A DNA stretch of 64,000 nucleotides from Mytilus californianus (taxonomy: Eukaryota > Mollusca > Bivalvia > Mytilida > Mytilidae). Under the pieces are notes generated by a model, which had not been told where the DNA came from, did no database searches, and saw only the letters and a list, made by a program, of their open reading frames with translations. The stretch covers positions 137,999,635-138,063,634 of the forward strand of contig NW_026262668.1 of NCBI RefSeq assembly GCF_021869535.1, read 5' to 3'. Position numbers and translations under genes: made by a program. This document shows, one piece after another, positions 1 through 10,848 of the stretch; within the stretch, counting starts at the first letter, position 1; each line of letters opens with the position of its first letter.

Positions 1-1469
1 ACATTTTTATCCCGTTATGCCTTATATGATTTAAATTTTAATGAAATTTTGCAGTTTTTGGTTATCTTGAATATTATTATAGATAGAGATAAACTGTAAA
101 CAGCAATAATGTTCAGCAAAGTAAGATCTACAAATAAGTCAACATGACCAAAATTGTCAATTGACTGCATAAAGAGTTATTGCCCTTTAAAGTCAATTTT
201 TTACAATTTTTTGTAAATTTTTGTAATCTTTTACAAAAATCTTCTCCTCTGAAACTACTGGCCCAAGTAAAACCAAACTTAGCCTGAATCATCCTTAGGG
301 TATCTAGTTTAAAAAATGTATCCGATGACCCTGCCCATCAACCAAGATGGCCGCCATGGCTAAAAATAGAACATGGGGGTGAAATGCAGTTTCTGGCTTA
401 TATCTCTGAAACTAAAGCATTTAGAGCAGATCTGAAATAGGGTATACATGTTCATCAGGTCAAGATCTATCTGCCCTGAAATTTTCAGACGCATCAGACA
501 ACCCGTTGTTGGGTTGCTGCCCCTGAATTGGTAATTTTAATGAAATTTTGCAGTTTTTGGTTATCTTGAATATTATTATAGATAGAGATAAACTGTAAAC
601 AGCAATAATGTTCAGCAAAGTAAGATCTACAAATAAATCAACATGACCCAAATAGTCAATTAACCCCTTAAGGAGTTATTGCCCTTTATAGTCAATTTTT
701 CACAATTTTTTGTTAATTTTTGTAATCTTCTACAAAAATCTTCTCCTCTGAAACTACTGAGACAAATTTAACCAAACTTGGCCACTATCATCATTTGGGT
801 ATCTAGTTTTAAAAATGTGTTTGATGACCCCCACTTACCAATCAATGGCCAACATGGCTAAAAATAGAACATAGGGGTAAAATGCAAGTTTTGTCTATTA
901 TTTTTTGAACTGTTATAAATAGAGAAAATCTGAAAGAGTAAAAATGTTCAGATTGATAAGCTCTACCAATTGTCCATACATGTCAAAGCTGTTAGACAAA
1001 TTCTTTTAGGAGTTATTGCCCATAAATGACAAATTTTACCATTTTTTTCATTTTTGCCTATTATCATGAAAACTATATTTAGAGAATAACATTTTTATCC
1101 CGTTATGTCTTATATGATTTAAATTATAATAGATAAAGAAACACTTTAAATCACAAAAATGATCATCAAGGCAAGATCTATTTTAAAGTCAAATTTTGCC
1201 GATATAGTTAGCATGGTTAGTAGACTGTCACTCTTCATAGAAGTGATAGCCCTTAAATGAGGATTTTTTTTACCCTCTTTTGTGTTTTGAGCAAAAACTA
1301 AAGAAGATAGAGAGAAACCAAACAGACTAAAAGATCAGTAATACAAGATCAACAAAATAGAGATTTTTGTCATGAAGTCTATTCTCATCTTCAATGTTGG
1401 AGAGTGTCCTTTGTTTGATATGCACATAGACCAAGGTGAGCGACACAGGCTCTTTAGAGCCTCTAGTTT
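1..1469 (+). mobile_element. Dispersed repeat family A (modular, non-autonomous), left-truncated by window edge
   Basis: This is a copy of a dispersed family also present at 51294-52238 and 59331-60905. It consists of loosely repeated modules, each carrying a block like 'gttattgccctt' followed by an aaa-rich stretch and 'aatgttcagcaaagtaag'. A near-identical segment of about 130 bp starts at 36 and again at 535, offset 499 bp, and the block 'acatttttatcccgttatg' recurs at 1 and 1089. The right end carries 'aggtgagc' (1434-1441) and then a perfect hairpin 'aggctctttagagcct' (1447-1462) followed by 'ctag' and a T-run. No protein is encoded. Inference: a non-autonomous element, possibly rolling-circle (Helitron/Helentron-like), from the internal modules and terminal hairpin. 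Confidence 0.75.
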
Positions 1470-1695
1470 ACATGATAAATTTGTAAACCTTTATGGATTG
1501 TTATGAAACTTGGACAGAAGCTAATCTTCGAGACCATGAAATAGCATCTAAAGAAAAAGTTTGCAATATTTTTAAAATTCTGTATTTTACTGATAAATGG
1601 ACTCACTTTTTAAGTCAACATTACACTTAAATTGACAGCAGCAATCGCAGGCGAGACACATGGTTCCGCAGAACCCCTTACAATTTTTTTTCAGA
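1470..1695 (+). mobile_element. Dispersed repeat family B, 3' fragment
   Basis: The segment contains 'gaaacttggacagaagct' and ends with the family B tail: a 14-bp near-palindrome 'ggttccgcagaacc' at 1662-1675 followed by 'ccttacaatttttttt'. Fuller copies are at 30206-31035 and 56837-57441. The copy is short and diverged and abuts the end of the family A copy directly. Its palindrome differs from the perfect form (core CGCG) at one base, consistent with CpG decay. Confidence 0.65.
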
Positions 1696-1944
1696 ACATT
1701 GATGGATCTAGGGGACTTTACCCCTAACCCCTTATGGTAGAAAAAAAAATAAATCTAAAACAAGGGCAGATCCATGGGGTCCCCTTATGGTGATAAATTG
1801 GTCTTTTTTGTACATTTTGTAATTTTTGACATATCTGTTCTAAATGTGTTTCCCTGATTTCTGTGTTTTTCTTTGTATCATTACATATTAAAGCTATGAA
1901 AGAAACATGAGAATAAAACATGCAATATACTTTGAAATATAAAA
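1696..1944. other. Unassigned AT-rich sequence
   Basis: No gene or known repeat was recognised. The motif 'ccccttatggt' occurs twice, about 60 bp apart (1729 and 1782), around an A-run, suggesting the remnant of a small repeat. Confidence 0.3.
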
Positions 1945-2140
1945 AGAAAGAAATGACAGTCAATGAGGCAACTATCTTTTGAAGACCAAAGAAGTTACAA
2001 CAAGGATATTAACTACAGGCTTAACAATTTGCCTATACCTTATAGTAAGGTGTAAGAGGCCTCGAGATAACAAAACGTGAAACAATTCTTAAGATAAAAT
2101 CAACAGCCTGATTTAAGCTAATAATTTTTGTTCAGTAACT
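1945..2140 (+). mobile_element. Family D (SINE/MITE-like) diverged copy
   Basis: Features of family D are in order: 'caatgaggcaactatc', 'gaagaccaaagaag', 'ttaactacaggc', 'cctataccttatagtaa', 'gtgaaacaattc' and 'caacagcctgatttaag'. Cleaner copies are on the minus strand at 28436-28625 and on the plus strand at 12601-13330. This copy is missing the 5' 'ggagatgtggtatgattgc' block. Confidence 0.7.
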
Positions 2141-3904
2141 TATAAAATTAGTTTGCCTAAACATTGTCTAAAATCATTATACAGACTCTTTCAATGTGAT
2201 ATTTCTGCACTCTTGACATTTAAACACTGTTAAATCAGAAATTACTGCATGCATTTATTATTGGAAATCACTGATTACTGGTAAAAATACAAGATCTTAT
2301 TAATGCGATTGCAAAAATTTTGTGGTGGAAAATCACTACTTAAATTATTTGAATGCAAGTTTTTATTATTGCGAACCTGATACCTTTGCATTTTTAGCTT
2401 TAATTAAAACATTACAGTAATTTCTGAATTTACAGTATTTAGTATTAAAAACCTGTGCGAATATGATGTTTTCAAATTTGAGTAAACAAACATAATAGCT
2501 CTCTCTGTTAAGTGGTGAAACCTGTAGTTAACTAATGGTCTAGTTATTCCTTTCCAATATTTTAATTTAATCAGTAATCAATTAGATTATGGAAATTATG
2601 ACATTTTATTTTATAGGAGGTAACATCTTGCATTTTGTTTTAGAATATTAAATATCTTAATGACATAAATACCTTACTAGTGAAGAGAAATGAGTGAACA
2701 ATATTTCACTGCATCACCTCACTTCTCTATACATGTATAATCTACACATTTTTCATAGACATTTTTAGGCCAAAAGAGAAAATATTAGAAAAAATTATGT
2801 GGTTTCATTATTAAGTATGTATCAGAAAAAAACAAATATACAGACAAAATAAAGATGGAGCAGTATATTATAGCCGCTCTTCATCTGATTGTTTGTCAAA
2901 GAAATCAGTTATAATCTGTAGTAACTATGTATCGTGTTGAACAACTAAACTTTGTGACCCCAATAACATTTAAAGGAAAACGTCATCCAAATGGATCTTT
3001 ATCATGGATTTGACATGCCTAAAAGGAAGACCACTTTTTATAAACATCCTCCCTAAATTGATAGTGGCAGGAAATCGTTTCACTTGTATCAGTTCATCAT
3101 CCGTGCATGAGAGATCATTTGTCGTAATTAGTGATGTTTGTTCAAAAATACCTGGAGTAAGACCAAATTCAAAAGTCTTAAGTGTAGAATTCAATAATTT
3201 TGTCAAGCAACTAAGAAGATAATTGGCAGTATTGACGCCTATAGAAACATATCTTAATGAAATTGATTATGGATTCAACTTGTATAATTCTAGCTTACGC
3301 CAAAATAAGATTTTCTAATGATGTTAAATGATAGGTTTTCTGAGCCGATTTGATGTTAGCCGATGTTATCCGTAGGTAGAAATGATATGATGGTTCATTA
3401 TACAGATTTACCAAAGCGTGCAGTCCTACCACTTGGGAAGTCTATACAACATTCTATTTACAGAAACTTGAAAAATTATCCTCATTAGTTATTAAATGAT
3501 TTTACAATTAGAGAAATTAAAGCTGATGTAAGAAAAAGCATTAGAGGAACTTTGTTCAATGAATGATGATTCCCAGCTTTATTGAATTGAAGATTACTTA
3601 TTTTAATTTCACCTATATTCAGCCATCTTATTAAACATTTAAATGCTGTAGTGTGGTAAAGAACTTGATTCCAAAACATTAAATATATAATATGTGGTTT
3701 CAAGTTACCAGTATCAGTATTATTGTCCCTGGTCTGCAGCCATTAGACATAGTGATAGTATACTTATCTTTTCATGTAATCTCCACTATATAAATGTTAA
3801 TTTTTTCAATTTTAAAACAGATTTTATATGTTTTCAAGACATAAGTGTGTTAGATACCAATACAAAAATGTAATAATGTATTTGAATATTCTCCAGAAGA
3901 ATAA
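2141..3904. other. No supported gene; AT-rich single-copy-looking DNA
   Basis: I see no domain, RNA gene or repeat I can name. The only noteworthy open frame is on the minus strand at 2970-3267 and is listed separately. Confidence 0.4.
2970..3267 (-). CDS. Possible protein-coding exon or decayed coding remnant, unrecognised
   Basis: A minus-strand frame is open from a stop near 3268 down to a stop at 2970, about 98 codons. The first ATG in frame lies well inside (the Met of GRMFIKSG); a TTG is the only other start-like codon upstream, so it is not a simple complete gene. The predicted peptide looks more protein-like than most frames in the window: it is mixed in charge and not dominated by K/N/F/I, with blocks such as 'DDELIQVKRFPATINLGR' and 'GLPFRHVKSMIK'. 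I recognise no family. An overlapping plus-strand frame (3004-3222) is also open, so one of the two is a shadow. It could be an exon, a transposon-derived remnant or chance. Confidence 0.2.
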
Positions 3905-4170
3905 AGGAGAGGTGGTTTAATTGCCAATGAGACATCAACCAGTATCATTTAAAGGCTAAAAGTCAAAGACGGGAACAATTGCAGGTCACTTTACAACCTT
4001 CATCAATGGGAAAACTCTTGCCGTATATATTATCTATAAAAAGCTTCAGGGTGAAGAAATATGAAACAATTTAAGAGAGAAAATCTATGGCCTTATTTAT
4101 ACAATAATAATTTTCAAAAAAAAATAATGATGGCAAACAACAAGCAACTACAACCACTGAATTTACAGTC
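3905..4170 (+). mobile_element. Family D copy, 5' part
   Basis: The copy begins with 'aattgccaatgagacatc' and continues with diverged family D blocks ('gcaggtcactttacaacc', 'catcaatggg', 'tgaaacaatttaagag', 'ggccttatttata') to 'caaccactgaatttacag' at about 4151-4169. It continues into a local tandem expansion and then the family D 3' part, so the whole element spans 3905-4620. Confidence 0.75.
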
Positions 4171-4461
4171 ATAGAGAATGTGTCAGGGTTAAACATGTTT
4201 GTGACCTAACCTGAGACAGTGGTGTAACAACACAACAAGATAATAGAGAATGTGTCAGGGTTAAACATGTTTGTGACCTAACCGGAGACAGTGGTGTAAC
4301 AACACAACAAGATAATAGAGAATGTGTCAGGGTTAAACATGTTTGTGACCTAACCTGAGACAGTGGTGTAACAACACAACAAGATAATAGAGAATGTGTC
4401 AGGGTTAAACATGTTTGTGACCTAACCTGAGACAGTGGTGTAACAACACAACAAGATAATA
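4171..4461 (+). repeat. 72-bp minisatellite, 4 units, internal to family D
   Basis: Four almost identical 72-bp units each contain 'gaatgtgtcagggttaaaca', then 'gacctaacctgagacag' and 'gtgtaacaacacaacaagat'. Unit starts ('gagaatg') are at 4174, 4246, 4318 and 4390. The same stretch occurs once, diverged, in another family D copy at about 11825-11885, so the array is an expansion of internal element sequence. The only difference I noted is one 'accggagac' in the second unit, pointing to recent amplification. Confidence 0.95.
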
Positions 4462-4620
4462 AAATGGAAAATTCAGTTCCAAAGGACTTACTTGACTAGA
4501 TAAAAATATACAAATAAAAACAGACGGAAGACACAGAGAACTGATCTGAGAGTATCACTGAAAGCTTGTTCAAAGCCCAATATCAAATAAAGAATAAACC
4601 ATGTTCTCCAACACTAGTTT
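4462..4620 (+). mobile_element. Family D copy, 3' part
   Basis: The element resumes after the tandem units with 'aaattcagttccaaagg', 'cttacttgactagat' and 'gaaagcttgttcaaagcccaa'. The matching blocks in the copy at 11760-12070 are 'aaatcagttgaaaaggg', 'cttgactctttagat' and 'gaaagcttatagcccaa'. Confidence 0.75.
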
Positions 4621-5028
4621 AGTGTGAAGACTGAGAAAATCATGGCCTTGTTCAAATCCAAAATATATGTACCAACAGGATGTAGAACCATAAGTGTGAA
4701 TAACTAGATAGCTATACTTGTTATAGAAATAAAGTCAACATTAGTACCAATTAAGACATTTACTCAAAGATCTGATTGATGACCTTTAGGAATAATTTTA
4801 TTCAAAGGACCAATATGTCTATATAGATCGTCATGCATATTTTTTTTATACGTTCTCTTAGATGCAATTAAAAATAGTTTAAAGGTGAAAAAAATTGCCT
4901 CATTTTGAGATCTTTTCATTAATATTTTGAAATGAGAAGCAGTCTTACTCAATATGATACTTTGTCACAAGCTGTGTAATACAAAGGTGTTGATATGATT
5001 TAGATATTTTATGGGTTAAGGTTGTAGC
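4621..5028. other. Unassigned AT-rich sequence
   Basis: No gene, RNA or repeat was recognised. A 62-codon minus-strand frame (4764-4952) is within chance expectation. Confidence 0.3.
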
Positions 5029-5165
5029 TGAAAATTAGTGCCTCCCCGAGCCATGTATGTGGTGTAACATAAGAGTAAGCTGAAATCTAGCGCTCAATCC
5101 TCCCTAAGCCTGGTATGTGGTGTAACATAAGAGCAAACTGTAAATAAGTGTTTGTCACTTGCTTA
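5029..5165 (+). repeat. Two diverged direct units related to family D
   Basis: Two units of about 66 bp each carry 'tatgtggtgtaacataagag' followed by 'aaactgtaaa' or 'aagctgaaat'. This resembles the 'gtggtgtaacaacacaacaag' part of the 72-bp family D unit at 4171-4461. It is probably an old relic of the same kind of internal expansion. Confidence 0.5.
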
Positions 5166-5580
5166 TTATTTTGCTAAATATTTTAAATAAAACCATATTT
5201 AAAAAAAAAAAGAACCATGGTTTTTTTCCTTGATATATGATTTTGATCAGATAATTACTACCGTACTAGATTTAGAATTATCACAGGTTTATTTAATTGG
5301 TAATTATTTTGCTTTGAAGAGTGTGATGATGTAAACACAAATATTATTTTATATCCAAAAATGAAATAGTTCACTAATTCATAATTAAGAAAATTAGAAA
5401 ATTTTTAACTGGGATAATGTTGTGAAAATTTGATGAAAACATATGTTAAAATGTCCAATTGTTATAGTTAAAGAAGGTTTCCATCATTTGTGATGTCATA
5501 AATATAGGTGACTTTTGTTGAAACTTGATTTTTTGCATAATATGGCAAATTCTATGACAAGTTTCTGAAAATTTAACAGA
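5166..5580. other. Unassigned AT-rich sequence
   Basis: No gene or named repeat was seen. There is an A-run near 5200. Confidence 0.3.
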
Positions 5581-5674
5581 GGCACCACCCCTCGCCCACA
5601 TATTTTTGCTGAAATATTCTTCATATACCATATTTACTTTTCAAGCAAAATTTCAATGGGCAAGGGCTGGCACC
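5581..5674. repeat. Imperfect inverted repeat (foldback)
   Basis: The left arm 'ggcaccacccctcgcccaca' (from 5581) pairs imperfectly with 'tgggcaagggctggcacc' (5657-5674), and the inner 'tttttgct'/'agcaaaa' blocks also pair. Arms are about 30 bp with a spacer of about 33 bp. It could be the core of a small foldback element; no direct repeats flank it clearly. Confidence 0.5.
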
Positions 5675-6080
5675 ATATATGAGAGTATGAATGCCCTTTA
5701 CCATCAAGCTTCAAACATCCGTTTTTCACTACCATTAGCGTCAAAATGAGCCTTAATTTTTTTATCTTCATTCATCAAATCTCATTTTGTAGCTACCGTT
5801 ACCGTCAAATGGAGTAAAAAGTTTATTGTTAACGTTATTAATAAATCTTTTACCATCATTCATCATTGGGTACTATCGTGAAATAAGGTCGAAAAAAGGT
5901 GACAAATTTCTAAAATTATGGACTGAAATGAAATCCCTCCCCATTTCAGGCTTATATATCTATAATATATGGAGCAGATATATAATTTTTGTTAGAAAAC
6001 TTTCACAAATTATACGTTTAACAATACATACAAATAAGATATACTCAAACCATTGAAGATTTAAAAATTTCCCTTTACAG
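5675..6080. other. Unassigned; short related motifs
   Basis: The motif 'ctaccattagcgtcaaaatg' near 5729 and 'ctaccgttaccgtcaaatg' near 5792 are related, suggesting a decayed two-copy repeat. No gene is supported. Confidence 0.3.
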
Positions 6081-6164
6081 GGCTGTTTATTGGGATTGCT
6101 GGCTCTACTCCTTTGCTATTTATTTTCACTTAAACCAAATGCTATATATAACTTTCATGTGTAG
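6081..6164 (+). other. Exon-like island (speculative), hydrophobic frame
   Basis: A good splice acceptor, 'aaatttccctttacag', ends at 6080. The frame that follows codes for 27 residues beginning GCLLGLLALLLCYLFS, which would make a membrane segment, then stops at 6162-6164. Upstream of the acceptor the frame is closed. No convincing donor or partner exon is visible. It may be the end of a terminal exon or a chance combination. Confidence 0.15.
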
Positions 6165-6498
6165 TTTCAGAACAACTGAAGACAAAATTATGACCAAAAA
6201 TATTTCAAAAAGTTTGGGTCTTTCAACTGCTTTGGAAAAATCCAACCACAAACACCTTCAAAATTGTTAAACACTTTAGTATATGAATTATATAGCAAAA
6301 AATGTTGGTAATAATCAAATCTGTTTTCCCAAAACACCACAAAATTATCATTGAGGAAGAGAAATACCTTGACAGTATTTGATATTTATATACTTAGGTT
6401 TATGCCTATAAGACATTCATAAATTGATGTCTAATTATGACAGATTACTTCCTACAGACATAAAAATATAAATAATTGATATGATTTTATTGTTTCAG
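6165..6498. other. Unassigned AT-rich sequence
   Basis: I see no feature in this interval. Confidence 0.3.
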
Positions 6499-6552
6499 GG
6501 CTTTAAGTTATGTCTTCTGGACAGAAAGATAATGGAGACTTAAAGACACAAG
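6499..6552 (+). other. Exon-like island with ATG and GC-type donor (speculative)
   Basis: An acceptor 'attttattgtttcag' ends at 6498. An ATG at 6510 has a purine at -3 and opens a frame reading MSSGQKDNGDLKTQ. At 6552/6553 stands 'acacaag|gcaagt', which matches the consensus for a GC-AG intron donor. Read through, the frame continues 17 codons to a TGA. The coding phase at the donor (phase 1) is compatible with the exon-like island at 23094-23200, but that link is only arithmetic. It could be a first coding exon of a long-intron gene or chance. Confidence 0.2.
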
Positions 6553-7720
6553 GCAAGTTTTTCTCCGTCCTACACGTCCAAGTGGAATTAAGGTGCCATA
6601 ATTGATCGTTGAATTCCGTGAGTTTCTTCAATTCTTCACGCCATTTCAGGTCCTTTAAAAGCCTCTGATAAGTTCATTAGCAACATTTATAGGCTAATGC
6701 GATTATTTTTCTCTTTCAATAGTGTATTGATTAGTAATCATTAGGAGAAAAGTGAAAATGTATCTCTGATGCTTTTTTCAGACCATTATTTTTCATGGAG
6801 GTTTACCCCTTTAATGGAAATATAAGTAACACCTCATAATTTGAGAAAAATCTTGTAAGATGATCAGTTAAAATAGGGAACACCAAAGCTACATCATTGA
6901 AAAATATATGATACTTTTCTTATTGGTGAATAAAAGTCAATGTTAAGAAGAATAGAAAAGCATCGATATCATATGTCAATGTCAAACTCCCCAAGGTGAA
7001 TAATTTAACAATATCAAAAATCAGCCCTTAACTTAAAACTGCTAAATGAAGAGAACATGGTTAAAATATAACAGCAACCATTGCCATCAAACAAGGTTCT
7101 GGACTTTGGAATCAATTGTTAAGTGATTAAACAGACAATAGAATACTATGTCAAATTTTTAAAAATAATTCAAAAAATTGAAAATCTTTAATCTGATGAT
7201 TAAAAAATGTACAAAATTAGAATTTATGATTTTTATTATTCATTTAACAACCTTTATTTGGTTTCTTACAACAAAGACTGAAAAATCTTGTTATTAAAAT
7301 AAGTATAGTGGGTGCTTGGTTGTAAACAGTTTCTAAATAAGTTTAGTAACTTTGAACCAATCCTTTTGTTGTTTCTGATAGAACAATGTGGATATAGAAT
7401 GTTATTAATGGTCTTCACTGTTCCAATGTAGTTGCACTTGATAGATTGAAAAACTGCACTATCTGTCTGACATTCATTCCCTATAAAAGTCCATTCTTGC
7501 ATGAATTGTTACAAGTGATATAATACATCTGTTTGTAAATTATATTTTAGTTCTATTAGTTCATCTAACTCAAAGATTCAGTATGAGCTATTGCAATCAA
7601 TTTACACTTGTTATCAGTTTTTCTGAAACCACTGGAGGAATTGAATAAGATTGCAACTTAACCTCAGTCACACCTTAGTTTCATGGACACTCTGCCACTT
7701 TTTGTTTTTAAAAGTTAAAA
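6553..7720. other. Mostly unassigned; possible conserved non-coding segment at 6560-6760
   Basis: The stretch 6555-6660 has a more even base composition than its surroundings ('ctccgtcctacacgtccaag'), and 6700-6750 holds homeodomain-type cores ('gattagtaatcattag'). No gene is supported. The rest is AT-rich with frames no longer than chance. Confidence 0.25.
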
Positions 7721-7930
7721 ACATACATATGGTGTGTTTTTTTTAATTGTTTCACATTTTGTCATGTGAGGGCCTTTTATAGCTGACTATATATTATTGG
7801 TTTTGCTCATTTTTGAAGGACATTCAGTGACCTGTAGTTGCTTAGATCTGCTTCATCTGTGCTCTGTTGGATAGTTGTCTCATAAGCAGTCATGTCACAT
7901 CTTCTTATTTTATATGAACAATAAAGATAT
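7721..7930 (-). mobile_element. Family D copy, minus strand
   Basis: Read on the plus strand the blocks are 'ggccttttatagctgacta', 'ggttttgctcatttttgaag', 'gtgacctgtagttgc', 'tgttggatagttgtctca' and 'gtcacatcttctta', i.e. family D reversed. The order matches the cleaner reversed copy at 28436-28625. Confidence 0.8.
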
Positions 7931-8285
7931 TTGTTTGTTAATTCCTGTTTGCTTACACACATTGACTATAAAGAGGTCCATTATTTGAGCTATTTCCATC
8001 ATATTATTTCTATTGTCTGTTTCACTTTAAGATTTGTCTGAATTGCTAGTGATGGAACAATAAAGCTGGTTCAAGGTCAGGAACCTAGTTAGTGATTGTC
8101 TTTGTCATTTGAGATATTTAATGTTGATTGTAGATCACACTTTGAAGTAAGGCATCATTCATATTTAACGTAAAAAAAAAAAAATTCTGTAGTTTACTTT
8201 TCAACCTTCCCCTAAGTAATGTGATCAGAAATATTGTCCTGTTTCAATGTTATGTGTACAATAGCACTGTTTAATCTAGGCAACC
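7931..8285. other. Unassigned AT-rich sequence
   Basis: No gene or repeat was recognised. A 12-base A-run lies at about 8172-8183. Confidence 0.3.
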
Positions 8286-9320
8286 CTGTATGTCCATGTG
8301 ATGTGGTCGGGTGCATTGTTCAATTTAGTCAATCTTTTTTTGCATTTCTGTGATTTGGTCAGGAGCATTGTCCAGTTTAGTCAATCTTTTTGGTCCATGT
8401 GATTTGGTCAAGAGCATTGTTCAATTCTTGTGACTATGTGTTGTGGTCAGGACTATTGTTCAATTAAGTCAATCTTTTTGGTCCTTGAGATTTGGTCAGG
8501 AGCATTGTTCAGTTCTTATGACCATGTGTTGTGTTCAGGAGCATTGTTCAATTTAGTCAATCTTTTTGGTCCATGTGATTTGGTCAGGAGCATAGTTCAA
8601 TTGTGTTCAAATGATGTCGTCAGGAGTATGATCAATCTGGTCCACCTCTTGTGTTCCAATGATGTTGTCAGGAGCATGATCAATCTGGTCCACCTCTTGT
8701 GTTCCAATGACGTCAGGAGCATGACCAATCTGGTCCACCTCTTGTGTTCCAATAATCTTGTCAGGAGTATGATCAATCTGGTTCCACCTCTTGTGTTCTA
8801 AAGAAGTCAGGAGCATGATCAATCTGGTCCACCTCTTGTGTTCCAATGACATCGTCAGGAGCATAACCAATCTGGTCCATCTCTTTCGTTCCAATGATGT
8901 TGTCAGGTGTATGATCAGTCTGGTCCACCTCTTGTGTTCTTATGAAGTCAGAAGCATGACCAATCTGGTCCACCTCTTTTGTAATAGTGATGTTATCAGG
9001 AACATGACCAATCTGATCCACCTCTTGTGTTCTAATAATATGTCCCCCAAACAAAAATGTATGCTAGTTCAACAGTCAACCTTCTTTGTCCAGGTGATGT
9101 GGCTAGGAGCCTCATTAATTTTTTTTCAGTCTTCTTTGTCCATGTGATGTGATCAGGAGCTTTGTTTAAATCTGCTGTGTCCAAATAATATGTGCAAGAA
9201 AATTTTTAGATCTTTGTTTAATCTCATCAATTTACTTTGTACATGTGATGTGTGCATGAGCATTTTGTTTAACCTACTCAACCTCTGGTGTCCATTTGAA
9301 GTGTGAATGGGTATAGTGCA
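8286..9320 (+). repeat. 48-bp minisatellite with decayed flanks
   Basis: The core (about 8600-9030) consists of 48-bp units containing 'gtgttccaatgatgttgtca', then 'ggagcatgatcaatctgg' and 'tccacctctt'. Both flanks (8286-8600 and 9040-9320) hold older units of about 48-60 bp, e.g. 'gtccatgtgatttggtcagg' and 'agcattgttcaatttagtca'. Because 48 is divisible by three, the array opens reading frames on both strands (8430-8801, 8607-8894, 8773-9054, 8791-9147). These are repeat products, not genes. The homogeneous centre with decayed edges is the pattern expected from unequal exchange. Confidence 0.92.
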
Positions 9321-9354
9321 TTCTGGTTTTGATTTGATTTCTCTGTTTTTATAA

Positions 9355-9490
9355 ATAAACTCATCATAGATACCAGGATTGAAATTTTATATTCACGCCA
9401 GATGCACGTTTCGTCTACAAAAGACTCATCAGTGACGCGACGCTTGAATCAAAAAATGTTAAAAAGGCCAAATAAAGTACGAAGTTATAT
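9355..9490 (+). mobile_element. Dispersed mussel-type repeat family E
   Basis: The segment contains 'ctcatcatagataccaggat', 'cacgtttcgtctacaaaaga', 'ctcatcagtgacgc' and 'aaaaaggccaaataaagtac'. I recognise this string as a very common dispersed sequence in Mytilus nuclear DNA. It encodes nothing and its transposition class is not evident. Confidence 0.75.
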
Positions 9491-9529
9491 AATTTATCTT
9501 AAAATGAATTCAAAACCAGATTGCTATTT

Positions 9530-9640
9530 AGAAAATAAGGAGATGTGGTATGATTGCCAATGAGACAACTATTGACCAAAGACCAAAGGACAAAGGAGTA
9601 ATTAATATAAACAACTATAGGACCAATTCATTTGAACTCC
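9530..9640 (+). mobile_element. Family D 5' fragment
   Basis: The segment starts 'aaggagatgtggtatgattg' and continues with 'ccaatgagacaactattg', 'accaaagaccaaag' and 'aacaactatagg'. This is the best-preserved 5' end of family D in the window; the copy breaks off at about 9640. Confidence 0.85.
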
Positions 9641-10848
9641 AAATTTTCTCCCAGAATAAAATAATCATGTTCTGAAGGAAATCTTTGTCATTTTATTGTT
9701 AAGAAATCTGTGATATTTTGAGTTACTTTTGTTAGATTTGTTTTATACATTTTTTTAAAATAATAAGAACCAATCATATTCTTGATATTCATAATCCTAA
9801 TTGATAAGTTAGAAGTTATTAATGATTAAGATAATAATGCATCAGTACTGTTGATATCATATGAGTACCCAGTACTAATAGTTCAATATCAATCATAGTG
9901 ATACAGATATTATTTTTCTGATTGAACGGTAAATGTTTAAATCTATAATTTACATATTATTGATACTTTATTGTGCAAAGTGACAAGAATAGGAATATTA
10001 ACAACAATCAATAAAAAAATATTTTGATGTCTGAATACTAAGCATTCTTTACATTTTTAGATCAAAAAATATTTATATAATTAATTGAAGATTAGTACTT
10101 TAATGATTCTAAATGAAATATTTGACATCAAATTTAGAATTAAAAAAAAAATCTATAGAAATTCAAGAATGATTTGCTTAAAAACATAGCAGGTGTTTTC
10201 ATTGCATAATTATTTTTTTTTTAAGACAACATTTAGTTGCCCAGTATTTGCAAAGTAAGGAAAAAAAACAGGGCAAAATTTGAAAAAAAATCCATCATAG
10301 ATGTAAAAACAAATGATAAGGAATTAGCCACATCTCCTTGAACATGTGTTAAAAAAAATAGGTGAATAATTCAAGGACAGAAGGACAGTTACAAACCTTA
10401 TTTGTTTGTTTGTTAATTTTTTGTTTGTGTTAACTTACAAATGCTTTAGTGTTAGTAAGGAGAGAAAGTATATGTCATTGTTCTACAGATACTCAAGGGA
10501 GATAATAAATTTGAGGAAGTGACCTGAGTAAATGATTGTTGAGATGGTATTGATGCTGCTATGTTATCTGACATTGGTTTTATTATTGACCATTTTATCT
10601 GAAGTTAAGTGGACAGTTCAATAACTTGTTAAAGGTTTTCTATAATGATACCATACAAGTAGCTGAATTGTAAGATTAATATTGATAGTTTAGAAGGCTT
10701 CAGAAAAAGTGCTTTTCAAGTGTTACCTAGAGACAGGAATAAATCTAGAGTATTGTATATTAAGTTATTACAGGATTCATCTGTTTCTTAGACACAATAA
10801 CATTATGAAGTCCCTTTCTGTGCAGCATGACATTTTTGCAATGTATAG
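9641..10848. other. Unassigned AT-rich sequence
   Basis: No gene, RNA or repeat family was recognised. Short 'ttgtttg' runs occur near 10400. Confidence 0.35.

Noticed and set aside
8430..9147. Frames of 93-123 codons on both strands as genes
   Set aside because: They lie in the 48-bp minisatellite and are open on both strands at once, as expected for a multiple-of-three repeat.
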